64,000 nt of DNA from Mucilaginibacter oryzae. Lineage in GTDB: Bacteria; Bacteroidota; Bacteroidia; Sphingobacteriales; Sphingobacteriaceae. The position numbers and the translations under genes were made by a program. Below, piece after piece: positions 1 to 8,867 of this stretch. The notes under the pieces were generated by a model. It did not search any database. It worked only from the letters and a program-made list of their open reading frames with translations, and was not told the origin of the DNA. The stretch is from contig NZ_QGHA01000003.1 in assembly GCF_003148845.1 (NCBI RefSeq), positions 276,928-340,927 on the forward strand, read 5' to 3'. Within the stretch, counting starts at the first letter, position 1, and the number at the start of each line of letters is the position of its first letter.

Positions 1-144
1 ACCCGAGATCTCGGTAAGGTCATCAGGCATTTTATATTTCACCGGTTTATTCAGGTCATATCCCGGCGGACTAACCGGGATTGCCTTTTCTTTATTTTTG
101 CAGGAGGCTGTTAAAACCATGGCTGCGAACAAAAATGGCCTCAT
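1..144 (-). CDS. Lipoprotein N-terminus, possibly SdiA-regulated-domain type (partial)
   Basis: The frame is open to the left edge of the window, so only the first 48 residues are visible. It begins MRPFLFAAMVLTASC, a short lipoprotein signal with the lipobox cysteine at residue 15, followed by a charged stretch and a segment ending MPDDLTEISG. That ending resembles the start of SdiA-regulated (YjiK-like) six-bladed propeller proteins, which often begin with 'MP..L.EISG'; this family call is an inference from about ten residues. An in-frame GTG 18 bases upstream, with an AGGAG-like sequence before it, is an alternative start. It lies 37 bases downstream of ppk1 on the same strand and may be co-transcribed with it. 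Confidence 0.6.
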   Translation of the reverse strand, partial: MRPFLFAAMVLTASCKNKEKAIPVSPPGYDLNKPVKYKMPDDLTEISG

Positions 145-181
145 CTTATAAAAATCAGCCACGCGTAACCACTCCTGCGCT

Positions 182-2227
182 TTAAACCTGTTCATATACT
201 TTTTGCTGTAACAGTTCATAAATAGCCCGTTGCGATTGTACCAACGGTTCCGTTCCATGAACCCTTATATTCTGTAATTGTTCGTTTAAAGTAACGGCTT
301 TTACGTTGTCATTGAGCTGCAACTCAATCATAGCCATGATCTCGTTTTTGATACCCTCATCATAAACAGGGAAGCAAACCTCTATCCTGCGATAAATATT
401 ACGGTTCATCCAATCGGCCGATCCCATAAAAACCTCGTGTTTGCCGCTGTTGTGGAATATAAAAATACGGCCATGCTCCAGGTAACGGTCTACAATACGC
501 CTTACGGTGATATTTTCGCTCATCCCCTTTACGCCCGGAATCAGGCAACAGATACTCCTCACTATCATCCTAATTTGCACCCCGGCTTGTGATGCCTCAT
601 AAAGCTTGCCTATCAGTACCCGCTCTTCCAGGTTGTTCATTTTGATGGTAATGGCTGCGGGGTTGCCTTTGCGGGCCTGGTCAATCTCCCGGTCAATCAG
701 CTCGATAAACTTTGATTGCAGGTTAAACTGTGCTACCAGCAGATGCTGAAAATCAATATCATAGCCATCCGCTGATTTTGCCTTTTTGGCGAGGTAAATA
801 AATAACAGGTCCATATCGCGAAGCAGTAGCGGATTGGTTGTCATTAGGATATGATCGGTATAAAACGCTGCCGTACTTTCGTTAAAGTTACCTGTTGCCA
901 GCAAGCCCGCGTATTTAATGCGGCCATCAACCACCCGTTTAACCAGGCCCACCTTGGCATGAACCTTTATAGCTTTATCGCTGTAAATAATACTGGCGCC
1001 CGCTGCTTTCAGTTTCTTAGCCCATTTAATGTTATTGGCCTCATCAAACCGGGCTTTCAATTCAACAAGTACACGTACCTTTTTTCCCCTTTCGGCGGCG
1101 CTGATTAGCGCGTTCACAATGCGCGAATCGCTCGCTACCCGGTAAAGTGTAACCGAAATCTCTTCTACATCCTCATCCATAGCGGCCTCATTAAAAAAGC
1201 GGAGGATGGTGTTGTACGATTGATAGGGCGCGTGAAAAATACAATCGCCCTTAGCTATAAAATCAAATATCGATTCGTTTGCGCCGATCTGCCTGTTAAC
1301 CAAGGCTGGCCATTTTGTATATTTCAAACCCGGGCCGCCTGCCGGTAAGCCGGTTAAATCTTTTAAATTATGATAAAAACCGCCTTCAACAATGCTTGAG
1401 CCTTGTAAGCCAAGTTTATCCTCAATTAAATGAAGTATGCGCAGCGGGATGCCCGGCTGGTGTAAAAACCGGGTGGCAAGCCCCAGGTCGCGTTTTGCCA
1501 GTTGCTTTTCAATCTGTTCCTGAACATCGCCGTTGTAGTCACCGTCCAGATCAAGTTCGGCATCGCGCGTAATCTTAAAACTGTAGCAGCCCTTTATCGT
1601 TTCTGTTTTATAAATCTTATCAAGGTTATACCTGATGATGTCATCTAAAAACACAATGTATTGCCTGCCATCCTGGTTAACGCTGAAAAAGCGCGGCAGT
1701 TGATTGGAAGGTATATTAAGTATTACCGATTTCTCCTTCCCGTCTTTTAAAGCGAGGTTCACCAAAAAATAAAGCTGATTATTTTCGGGGAAGAATTGCT
1801 TTTTACCGCCAGTCAAATCAACAGGGTGCAAAAACGCCAGCACCTGGCTATAAAAATAATCGTTTACGGTATCGCGGATAGCTGCAGGAATGGGCTCATG
1901 AAAAAGCAGGTGGATATTATTTTCCTTTAACAGCGGGATGAGCCTTTGTGTAAAAACCTGGCCAAACCGGTTCTGCATGTGTTCAATCAGCTGCTGGGCC
2001 TTATAAAGCACGTCTTCACTCTGCTCGTTTTTGGCAAGCAGGTTTAATTTACCCAGTGCCATAACCACGGGCATACGCACACGGTAAAACTCATCGAGGT
2101 TGGATGAAAATATCGACAAAAAACTTACCCTTTCCATTACAGGTAAATCTTCGCTTTCGGCCTCCATCAAAATGCGTTCGTTAAATAACAGCCAGCTCAG
2201 GTCCCTGTCGAAAAATGAGTATTCCAT
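182..2227 (-). CDS. ppk1: Polyphosphate kinase 1
   Basis: PPK1 reversibly transfers the terminal phosphate of ATP to a growing polyphosphate chain, at or near the inner membrane. The 681-residue product has the usual family length. It opens with FFDRDLSWLLFNERIL, the typical PPK1 N-domain, followed by the head domain and two phospholipase-D-like C-terminal halves. The segment KVHAKVGL near residues 421-428 carries the histidine (about H423) that matches the phosphorylated catalytic histidine. GSADWMNRN near the C-terminus is the second conserved catalytic motif. The HD/Pycsar-effector gene lies upstream on the same strand with a 112-bp gap, and a lipoprotein gene follows 37 bp downstream. No exopolyphosphatase (ppx) is visible nearby. 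Confidence 0.97.
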   Translation of the reverse strand: MEYSFFDRDLSWLLFNERILMEAESEDLPVMERVSFLSIFSSNLDEFYRVRMPVVMALGKLNLLAKNEQSEDVLYKAQQLIEHMQNRFGQVFTQRLIPLLKENNIHLLFHEPIPAAIRDTVNDYFYSQVLAFLHPVDLTGGKKQFFPENNQLYFLVNLALKDGKEKSVILNIPSNQLPRFFSVNQDGRQYIVFLDDIIRYNLDKIYKTETIKGCYSFKITRDAELDLDGDYNGDVQEQIEKQLAKRDLGLATRFLHQPGIPLRILHLIEDKLGLQGSSIVEGGFYHNLKDLTGLPAGGPGLKYTKWPALVNRQIGANESIFDFIAKGDCIFHAPYQSYNTILRFFNEAAMDEDVEEISVTLYRVASDSRIVNALISAAERGKKVRVLVELKARFDEANNIKWAKKLKAAGASIIYSDKAIKVHAKVGLVKRVVDGRIKYAGLLATGNFNESTAAFYTDHILMTTNPLLLRDMDLLFIYLAKKAKSADGYDIDFQHLLVAQFNLQSKFIELIDREIDQARKGNPAAITIKMNNLEERVLIGKLYEASQAGVQIRMIVRSICCLIPGVKGMSENITVRRIVDRYLEHGRIFIFHNSGKHEVFMGSADWMNRNIYRRIEVCFPVYDEGIKNEIMAMIELQLNDNVKAVTLNEQLQNIRVHGTEPLVQSQRAIYELLQQKVYEQV

Positions 2228-2246
2228 AGTGTTTTTGCTTAGTTTA

Positions 2247-2340
2247 AGTCCTGAGTCGGTAGTCTTTAGTCAGAAGTTAATAAAATCAGGTAACTTTTGG
2301 CTCAAGGCTTCAGACTAAAAACTTTCGACTTATCTTGACT
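2247..2340. repeat. Imperfect palindrome between ppk1 and the HD gene
   Basis: The arm at 2261-2276 pairs with 2308-2323 with two mismatches, and weaker pairing extends outward to about 2247 and 2340. The repetitive 'agtc/gtctttagtc' wording looks like a degenerate intergenic repeat. It could act as a terminator for the HD gene, but there is no clean T-run. Confidence 0.45.
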
Positions 2341-3593
2341 TATAACAATGATGATATAATGAATGCCAAAACCGAAACTATCAACCCGAACATAAAAATG
2401 TTGTAGGCAGCACGTAATAACCTGTATTTTTTTCCCAATACCACCCCCTGCGAATAATTGTCGCGGATCAGGCTTCCATACAAAAACTCCCTGTCGTCCA
2501 TCATTTTTTCCATACCATCGCTATAAGCATCGTACGACATGCGGTAAAAGTTACCAAAAAACAGCAGGTTAACTTTTTTACTGTCGATATCCTCTGGCGT
2601 AAACAAACCCGCCGGAATTGACGGACGGGTAGAGAGTATCGAAAAAATCATGGTAGCCAAACTAACAGAAAGCAGCATCAAAGTAGGGATCAGGAGGTTT
2701 GAATGCTCATCCAGCTTGCGCAGCACGAGGCTGATAATGGCTGAAAGGATAATGGAGTTAACGGTAATCATAATATGCGCCTTATTGTCGGCCATATCAC
2801 TTAAGCGCTGGTGGTTGCTTGAGCTGATCCGGAACATGGTTTCGATACCACGGTCGGGGCGGTCGCTTTTATGCTTTTTGCCATGGTCTTTATCTTTGTC
2901 GTGGTCATCCGGCTCCTTTTCTTTTTCGTGGGCAACGATGGTGCCTCCGCCGGTATCAACAGCTGCACTGATGGCGGACGGCGTTTCTTTAACCTCAACT
3001 TCGGCTTGCTTTTCAACCAGTTTTTGCAGGTTTTTTTGTTTCTGATCGTTCAGTAACAGGCGGCAATAATCGGTGTAGTAGTCATGTCCCTGCAAAAATT
3101 CGATATTGTAGGTACGCCACTGATCCTTATCGATTTCAGTTTTTTTAAACGCCTCCATCTCTTTACGCAGGAGCTTGCTTTTTTCTTTAAAATCGTCGGT
3201 ACCGAGGTGAAACAGGTCGGCGTCGCAAAGTATCTGCTGTAAAAGGTCGGTGGGGTTTTGCGGCATCCTGGTGGCCTGGATGCAGCCGTTTACCTTATCA
3301 ATAACAGGTTGTTCAACTTTGTGCTGTTTCAAAAAATGCCCGGCTAAGCCCGCGCTTTTCGCTTCATGATCGGTTTTATCTGTAAAATACCCGGTATCAT
3401 GAAACCAGGCTGCCGAAACTACCGCAAAAAAATCCTCATCGCTTAACTGGTAATGATTAGCTATCTGGGTGGCCGCCGCAACAACATCCTTTGTATGCCT
3501 CAGGTTATGATAAACAAGATCGGGATCGTGGTGAAGATCAAAATAGGATATAACGTACTGCTTAACCTGTTCTAACAGCGGTTGAAATTTCAT
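2340..3593 (-). CDS. HD-domain phosphohydrolase fused to Pycsar-type membrane effector
   Basis: This 417-residue protein has two parts. Residues 1-190 form an HD-type metal phosphohydrolase domain, with H33 in YHNLRHTKDV, H65-D66 in AAWFHDTGY, and an aspartate in LCDADLFHLG (D124 or D126). A highly charged Lys/Asp/Glu/His linker spans about 195-250. The C-terminal part (255-417) contains MADNKAHIMITVN at 267-279 followed by membrane segments near 276-293, 303-320 and 398-417. This 'ADxKAxxxxxxN plus TM helices' layout matches the Pycsar effector TM family (DUF5706-like), which in pyrimidine-cyclase defence is triggered by cCMP or cUMP and disrupts the membrane. No nucleotide cyclase is next to it, so a defence role is not shown. 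An HD domain could hydrolyse a nucleotide signal. It sits just upstream of ppk1 on the same strand. Confidence 0.85.
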   Translation of the reverse strand: MKFQPLLEQVKQYVISYFDLHHDPDLVYHNLRHTKDVVAAATQIANHYQLSDEDFFAVVSAAWFHDTGYFTDKTDHEAKSAGLAGHFLKQHKVEQPVIDKVNGCIQATRMPQNPTDLLQQILCDADLFHLGTDDFKEKSKLLRKEMEAFKKTEIDKDQWRTYNIEFLQGHDYYTDYCRLLLNDQKQKNLQKLVEKQAEVEVKETPSAISAAVDTGGGTIVAHEKEKEPDDHDKDKDHGKKHKSDRPDRGIETMFRISSSNHQRLSDMADNKAHIMITVNSIILSAIISLVLRKLDEHSNLLIPTLMLLSVSLATMIFSILSTRPSIPAGLFTPEDIDSKKVNLLFFGNFYRMSYDAYSDGMEKMMDDREFLYGSLIRDNYSQGVVLGKKYRLLRAAYNIFMFGLIVSVLAFIISSLL

Positions 3594-3620
3594 TGTGGTT
3601 TTTTATCGTTAAAAGTAAAT

Positions 3621-3650
3621 CAAATTTATTTTAAAATTCCCTATTTACAG
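3621..3650 (-). promoter_or_regulatory. Putative Bacteroidota promoter for the HD gene
   Basis: On the minus strand, a -7 box TAAATTTG (3621-3628) fits TAnnTTTG. Exactly 19 bases further upstream is CTG (3648-3650) where TTG is expected. The -7 box lies 27 bases before the start codon. Confidence 0.4.
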
Positions 3651-3858
3651 CCTTGAAGAGGCATAAACGTTAAATATCGTGTAATTGTTTACCGGGCACG
3701 CAGGGGTTTTATCATTTTCAGCCAGGCAAAGCGCGTACCTTCAAAATTTATCGCTGATTATCAAACGCTTGAGCAAAAAACAAAAGCTTCCAAACAACGA
3801 TATATCGTAAAGTGCCGAAAAAAAGAAGTATGCAAATCAGGACCGGGCATTCAAAATA

Positions 3859-6429
3859 TTAAGCCTGCGGGCTTTCAGGCCCCTCATAACTGTAATTATA
3901 AGGCGGATGCGGCACTATAAAAGTTTCCTGTACGCGCGATGAGCGCCTGAAATAAGGGATCCATATCGCAGCTACAATAACCGATCGGATAAGCGGGTTA
4001 AGCGCCGAACCGGCAAGTTTGCTGCTGATGCCGGCGGCCAAAATATAATCGGCAAGGAAAAACACAAAGCCAAAAACAAAATACCCGGTAATAAATGTCG
4101 GCAAAATATCCCGCTTATTAAGCAACAGCACCAGGCAAAAAAGGGCATATGCCATCAGTACCAGGTTACCCAACATCTCTACCACCAATAAAATCCTGAA
4201 ACTAAACGCATAACGTGTATTATGATATAAATTCCAGCTATGCAGGCTAAAATAATCAACCGATATGATCCTGGAAGCAGTGATTAGCGTGGTACCTGCC
4301 AACCCCAAAGCTACCAAAATGAGCCAGCCGCCTATAGGAACAAAAGTTGATCCGTATGCGAAAACTATTCCAGGCGTTTCGCGTTGGTAAAGCCATACGG
4401 CCAGAAGGATAAGGCCGAAAGCGACAACTACAGCAAAAGCAACCAGTGTATTGTTTATGGTTGACGGACGGTTAGCTTTATCTGGCGTATAGGAAAAGCT
4501 ATAGCCCAAACTTGTATTATTAAGCTTTTTCACGTCGGCCCTAAACTCATCCAGTTTATTTACGGGCACATTATCTTTCAAAAACGCAAGCTTATAGTTA
4601 AGCTTGAGCGTATCCCCGGCCGATGTAAAATTTGATTCGTAACGGTAATAATCGCGGTTGATGGCATCATGATCTTCGCTAATGTCCCAGCCGCCAGGCA
4701 GAACTACCTTAATGGTGTAAGCTGCATTGTACGGATAAGTGAGGGCGACCGGCGTTTTGGTACGGCCGGTTATTGAGGGGAGTTGATTATTGATAAAATT
4801 GGCGAACAAATCGGCATTGAGCTTACCCGAAGCAGAATCTTTCTTCAAAAAGTCACCCACTTTATAAGTTTCGATAGTTGTGAGGATATTTTTAGAAATA
4901 TCGTCTTTTACCTGGATCGAATCCCTCGCTTCAATTTTATTATAAATCTTCGAATAATAATCAAGGTAGTTTTTTTCGGTTTCGTTGATCCCGGATGATT
5001 CCAGCCTGCCCCTTACATAGTCGGCTTCATCACCGCTGTAAACCGTTGTTACCGTAAATAAAACGGGCGATTTAACATCTTTAATGGTATAAACATCTTC
5101 GCAGGTTATCATCCCGTTTTTTGATGGCGGAATAGTTGTTAAAGCGTCATTACCCGCCTTTAAAACAAGTCCCTTACCATAACGGGGAAAGTAAATATCG
5201 GTTCCCTCCCCTCCCTGGTTATCCATAGTGGCATCAACCCAAACCTGTTTGCCGTTTACATTAGCCGTTACCACTGCATGGTTAAAGGCATAGGCCGTTG
5301 GTATGTATTGCTCCACATGCTCGTTCAGATCAGCGTTAACCAACACCATTTGCGCATCAATGCCGTTTGCCTTCAGCATGGATACCAGCAGCAGCGATTT
5401 ATCTTTGCAATCGCCGTAACGTTGCTTAAATACTTTTTCGGGGTTATTAGCCCGGTGCGAGTACTCTCCTATTTCAATACCCATGTAACGCACTTCCTGC
5501 TGCACGGTACGCACTGCCGCCCTGAAATACTTTTCTTTACTGTTGCCTGCATCCTTTTTCAGCTGCGCTATGCGCGCAGCCAGTTCGCCTTTTATATTGA
5601 GCGAGGGCGGGTTAATGCTTAGGGCCCAGTTTACCACATCGGCCCAGGTGCTAAACTCACTTACCTGTATCAAACCGCGTTCGTTGTACCAGGATGGCTG
5701 GGTATTATCATCATGCGCGGGTGGAATTTGAAAGCCCTCGTAAGCGTAAGTTGTTAAGCCGCCATCCCGGGTTACCAGAGGTTTGGGCACCGTGTTAAAC
5801 GTTTTAAAATTAAGCTTCCGGGTTGACAAAGCAATGAGGGCTATATAGTGGTGAGCGATGGGCGTACCCCATTGAAAATATAAATCGCCGCAAAAGCGTC
5901 CGTTTAGGATGGGATTGCGCCCGGTGATGGTGTATGAATATTCAATTCTGTCGCCTTTACGGATATCATCAAGAATACACAGGGCCGAAAAACTTCCCTG
6001 GTAAATAAAATTGGAAAGGTCCTGCTCGTCAGCCAGAACCTTAAACGACGAAGCTTTTAAACGATTTAAGGGTTTCCCGTTGCGCCATACGGTAATATCA
6101 TGAAAATCCAGCCTTTCGTAAGCCGGATCGAAACTCACTGAAATTTGCGACGCGTTTTGAATACCTGTTTCAGAAACTATTTCGCGGATGACGTGGTTAT
6201 AATCGGCCTGCTTTTCAACCTGCAATTGCTGTTCTATCAACGCGTAGTAAAACCCGCGTTCTATGGTACGTGCCGACGGGCGCTGATTGTAAGGTTTAAG
6301 GTTGCCGGCCCATGCCGGTTTTGCCGAGATATGCACAACAGGCGCATTGCCGAAAGCCGCCCCGCTACACCAAAACAAAAACACCAGACAAAGCGAAAAC
6401 CCAAATACTATTTTAAAAAACCGTTGCAT
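3859..6429 (-). CDS. DUF3857/transglutaminase-like protein with C-terminal membrane domain
   Basis: I chose the start at 6429 because MQRFFKIVFGFSLCLVFLFW begins a clear signal peptide; the frame is open 20 codons further upstream. The mature part starts with a DUF3857-like beta domain and continues into a transglutaminase-like core. YGDCKDKSLLLVSMLKANG holds the candidate cysteine, AFNHAVV the histidine and WVDATMD the aspartate, so the Cys-His-Asp triad looks intact. The C-terminal 200 residues carry about five membrane helices, including a segment like DUF2569 (FVPIGGWLILVALGL). Such proteins are common in Bacteroidota and are thought to act in the periplasm; the substrate is unknown. It is monocistronic, with large gaps on both sides. 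Confidence 0.88.
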   Translation of the reverse strand: MQRFFKIVFGFSLCLVFLFWCSGAAFGNAPVVHISAKPAWAGNLKPYNQRPSARTIERGFYYALIEQQLQVEKQADYNHVIREIVSETGIQNASQISVSFDPAYERLDFHDITVWRNGKPLNRLKASSFKVLADEQDLSNFIYQGSFSALCILDDIRKGDRIEYSYTITGRNPILNGRFCGDLYFQWGTPIAHHYIALIALSTRKLNFKTFNTVPKPLVTRDGGLTTYAYEGFQIPPAHDDNTQPSWYNERGLIQVSEFSTWADVVNWALSINPPSLNIKGELAARIAQLKKDAGNSKEKYFRAAVRTVQQEVRYMGIEIGEYSHRANNPEKVFKQRYGDCKDKSLLLVSMLKANGIDAQMVLVNADLNEHVEQYIPTAYAFNHAVVTANVNGKQVWVDATMDNQGGEGTDIYFPRYGKGLVLKAGNDALTTIPPSKNGMITCEDVYTIKDVKSPVLFTVTTVYSGDEADYVRGRLESSGINETEKNYLDYYSKIYNKIEARDSIQVKDDISKNILTTIETYKVGDFLKKDSASGKLNADLFANFINNQLPSITGRTKTPVALTYPYNAAYTIKVVLPGGWDISEDHDAINRDYYRYESNFTSAGDTLKLNYKLAFLKDNVPVNKLDEFRADVKKLNNTSLGYSFSYTPDKANRPSTINNTLVAFAVVVAFGLILLAVWLYQRETPGIVFAYGSTFVPIGGWLILVALGLAGTTLITASRIISVDYFSLHSWNLYHNTRYAFSFRILLVVEMLGNLVLMAYALFCLVLLLNKRDILPTFITGYFVFGFVFFLADYILAAGISSKLAGSALNPLIRSVIVAAIWIPYFRRSSRVQETFIVPHPPYNYSYEGPESPQA

Positions 6430-7124
6430 ACCGGCTATGAAAATAAACAATCGGGCCGACTTTAGACTAATTATTTTAATATTTAACAATATATCAACGG
6501 TGGGTTTGCATATGGTTAAAACAGCTTACTCACCCCGGCATTGCTTCGCTTGTCACCCCTCTCTACGCTTGTGACCGTTGCATAATCTTTAACAACGTCG
6601 GCTCAGTAATTATAATGCGATTTCATTATTCGAAGTAGTCATTAAAACGATGGCAATTTTTAATGTAAACTGATATAAAAGTATAAATCAAGCAGCCTTT
6701 TAACCGAAGGTAAAAATTAACAACCGTAGCGTGACCGGAAAGCTGAAACTAATGTGAAGAAACTTTCCCGTTGTGTTTGCTTGCCTTGTATGCCTCAATT
6801 TACTTAAAAACAGCATTTAAATCAATATTTCAAATAACTATATTGTTAATCCCTTAATTGTGCAACAGTCACACAAATACAGCGTGGGTTGGCAAGCGCA
6901 GCAAATCCGGGGTAAATAAATATGCGGGTAATAATTTTATAAATCATCTAATGATGGGTTATTATTCTTTCAAGAGGGGAATCGCACAATACCGTCGATT
7001 TTTGCTAAACTCGACGGGTATACCTTGGATAGGTTTTTTAGGATGCGGCTTCATCCAATTGCAATATTGAGGCGTTTGTTTGCTTGCCTATTTAATTAGC
7101 TTTACTTTTGAGATAAGTATTTAA
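6430..7124. other. Gene-poor stretch of about 695 bases
   Basis: This is AT-rich spacer between two divergently oriented genes. A 70-codon open frame at 6858-7070 has no recognisable features and is not called. I see no RNA gene or strong hairpin. The last 50 bases carry the probable promoter of the next gene. Confidence 0.5.
7079..7110 (+). promoter_or_regulatory. Putative promoter of the DAC-like gene
   Basis: TTTG (7079-7082), a 20-base spacer and TACTTTTG (7103-7110) closely match the Bacteroidota TTTG-N19-TAnnTTTG pattern. The box ends 14 bases before the ATG, implying a very short leader. Confidence 0.45.
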
Positions 7125-8291
7125 ATGAAAAACACTACCAAAACTCCGGGTTCAGGGCCTACCTATAAAGCTGCGGGCAAAGTGGCTACCATTATCGAAA
7201 GGCATTTCAGGCACTTCCATGCCAAAGCACTTGCCGATAATGACGAGATAGACCTTGCTCCTACACCAGGCTGTACTACTATCGAATCGCTTATCGATAT
7301 CTCATTTTGGGCAAGTTTGCGCCGTGAGGAGGGCTTTTCGCCTAAGTTTACGCTGGCTTTTTTACCGCCCGAGGCAGCCGGGCAACCCTTATTGTTTGGC
7401 AGTAAAATAAAACTCGCGCCTAATATTCTTACTAAGTTCGCTTCGGCGGTACAACAGCCGGGTATTCATCTGGGCGTGTGGTTAGAGGATGATGAACTAT
7501 ACATCTGGGGAACTACCCTCGCTATCCCGGCTTACTGCTTTGTATTGGAAGTAATTGAACCGGGCTTGCTGGTAATTAAACACCGCCGCGTTGAGGGCTT
7601 CGGTAAATTTGTAAATATAGCCATATTAAAAGGCGACGAAATTAAAGTAGTTGATGAGCATGGCTCCAGTATTTCTGATTGCCCCAATGTACTCTCTGCC
7701 ATGCTTGATTTTACTTTGCCTTCCCTGTGGAACGACCCGGTGAATGTATTGGTTCAACTGGCTACCTCTATGCAGGCCCACAAGCGCGGCGGCATATTAC
7801 TGGTGGTGCCATCAAACAGCGACGAATGGCGCGAATCCATCATCAGCCCAATCTCCTACCCGGTTAATCCTCCGTTTTCAGGTTTAACAGATCTGATGAT
7901 CCACGAGGGTATCGACCGATACCATACCTCCTGGCAGGAAAAAATGCGCCGCGCGGTAGATACCATCGGCGGCTTAACCTCTATAGACGGAGCAACACTG
8001 ATAAACGATAAACATGAACTACTGGCTTTCGGCGCTAAAATAGGCCGATCGGCAAAAAGTTCGCCTGTTGAAGAGATTGTAGTTACCGAACCGATAGTAG
8101 GCTGTTCAACCCGCGTTATCCACCCGGCGCAAAACGGCGGCACCCGTCACCTGGCCGCGGCACAGTTTGTTTACGATCAAAGGGATGCCCTGGCACTTGT
8201 AGCATCGCAGGACGGCCGGTTTACGGTATTTGCATGGTCGCCGATAGTGGGGATGGTGCATGCGCACCAGATTGATATATTGTTATTGTAA
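7125..8291 (+). CDS. Diadenylate-cyclase-like (DAC/DisA_N) protein with N-terminal sensor-like region
   Basis: The 388-residue soluble protein has no signal peptide or membrane helix. The C-terminal third resembles a DAC (DisA_N) domain: a strand RGGILLVVP at 221-229, the DGA motif at 288-290 (SIDGATLIN), and GGTRHLAAAQF at 338-348 corresponding to GTRHRAA, the phosphate-contacting RHR motif. Here the third residue of RHR is leucine (L343). The N-terminal 200 residues may be the sensor domain that I know as DACNV in Bacteroidota, but I am less sure of that. If active it would make c-di-AMP from two ATP. The altered motif leaves open an altered or sensory function. It is a single gene with its own probable promoter. 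Confidence 0.72.
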   Translation: MKNTTKTPGSGPTYKAAGKVATIIERHFRHFHAKALADNDEIDLAPTPGCTTIESLIDISFWASLRREEGFSPKFTLAFLPPEAAGQPLLFGSKIKLAPNILTKFASAVQQPGIHLGVWLEDDELYIWGTTLAIPAYCFVLEVIEPGLLVIKHRRVEGFGKFVNIAILKGDEIKVVDEHGSSISDCPNVLSAMLDFTLPSLWNDPVNVLVQLATSMQAHKRGGILLVVPSNSDEWRESIISPISYPVNPPFSGLTDLMIHEGIDRYHTSWQEKMRRAVDTIGGLTSIDGATLINDKHELLAFGAKIGRSAKSSPVEEIVVTEPIVGCSTRVIHPAQNGGTRHLAAAQFVYDQRDALALVASQDGRFTVFAWSPIVGMVHAHQIDILLL

Positions 8292-8292
8292 T

Positions 8293-8398
8293 TTGTCTGA
8301 ACCGGAATTTGGGGAAATTAAGAAATTGACAGAATTTGAAAAGGCGGAAAGCAAATTCGATAAATTCTCAAATTATTTTAAAATTTGAGTTCAGACAA
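8293..8398. repeat. MITE-sized element with 10-nt terminal inverted repeats
   Basis: The arm at 8293-8302 (TTGTCTGAAC) is the exact reverse complement of 8389-8398. Inside is a second hairpin at about 8368-8389. The interior wording (ggaatttgggga, then attaag and gacagaat) recurs in degenerate form at 18505-18600. Confidence 0.6.
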
Positions 8399-8415
8399 TG
8401 AATTCCGCCTGCAAA

Positions 8416-8440
8416 CTCCCCCTTCAGGGGGCCGGGGGGC
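8416..8440. repeat. 25-nt G/C palindromic repeat, copy 1
   Basis: A ctcccccttcaggggg core is followed by a G-run. Near-identical copies occur at 43889-43913 and, inverted, at 43801-43825, with a degenerate copy at 55494. It directly abuts the stop codon of the small gene that follows. Confidence 0.7.
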
Positions 8441-8725
8441 TCAATCGCAATTCAACAACAAATCGTAATATTTTTTCATCAGCACCGTATCGTAGTTCAC
8501 TAATGATTGATAGGCTTCTGATACCAGTTCATTCAATATCGATGAACCCAGCTGGCCGCCTCCGTTGGGGATGGAGTCGTAGTAAACGATAATTTCTTTA
8601 ACCCTGATAATTTCATACAAAAGCTGCTGCACCAGATCGGTCGAGCCGGCCGACTGCATCCCCTGGGGGTTGCTGTTCAGAAAGTCTAAAGGATCATTAT
8701 TAGTAACAGGGGTCATTTTTATCAA
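8441..8725 (-). CDS. Small conserved-looking protein of unknown function
   Basis: The product has 94 residues, or 91 if the start is the second methionine (MTPVTNN). I do not recognise a characterised family. It is soluble and acidic, with a Gly/Asn-rich N-terminus and amphipathic helices (LVQQLLYEIIRVKEIIVYY, then ILNELVSEAYQSLVNY), suggesting a small helical bundle. Its codon use resembles that of the neighbours, and the frame ends exactly where a palindromic repeat begins, both of which favour a real gene. It lies downstream of pnp on the same strand, beyond a strong terminator. Confidence 0.6.
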   Translation of the reverse strand: MIKMTPVTNNDPLDFLNSNPQGMQSAGSTDLVQQLLYEIIRVKEIIVYYDSIPNGGGQLGSSILNELVSEAYQSLVNYDTVLMKKYYDLLLNCD

Positions 8726-8825
8726 ACAGGATCGGATTTCGGCTTTACCAATTACATCTTAACTGCTTATAAGTTTAAACATCAGCTTTTTGTTTTAAAA
8801 AAATGAAAAATTTTAAAACAAAATA

Positions 8826-8852
8826 ACAAAACCCTCTTAAAGAGGGTTTTGT
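8826..8852. terminator. Rho-independent terminator after pnp
   Basis: The arms 8826-8836 and 8842-8852 are exact reverse complements (ACAAAACCCTC core) around a short AT loop. Read on the minus strand it follows the pnp stop by 16 bases. Confidence 0.8.
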
Positions 8853-8867
8853 ATTATCAATAACTGA

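Noticed and set aside
6858..7070. 70-codon open frame in the long intergenic region
   Set aside because: No signal peptide, family motif or typical codon bias; ends in AT-rich spacer before a real promoter.
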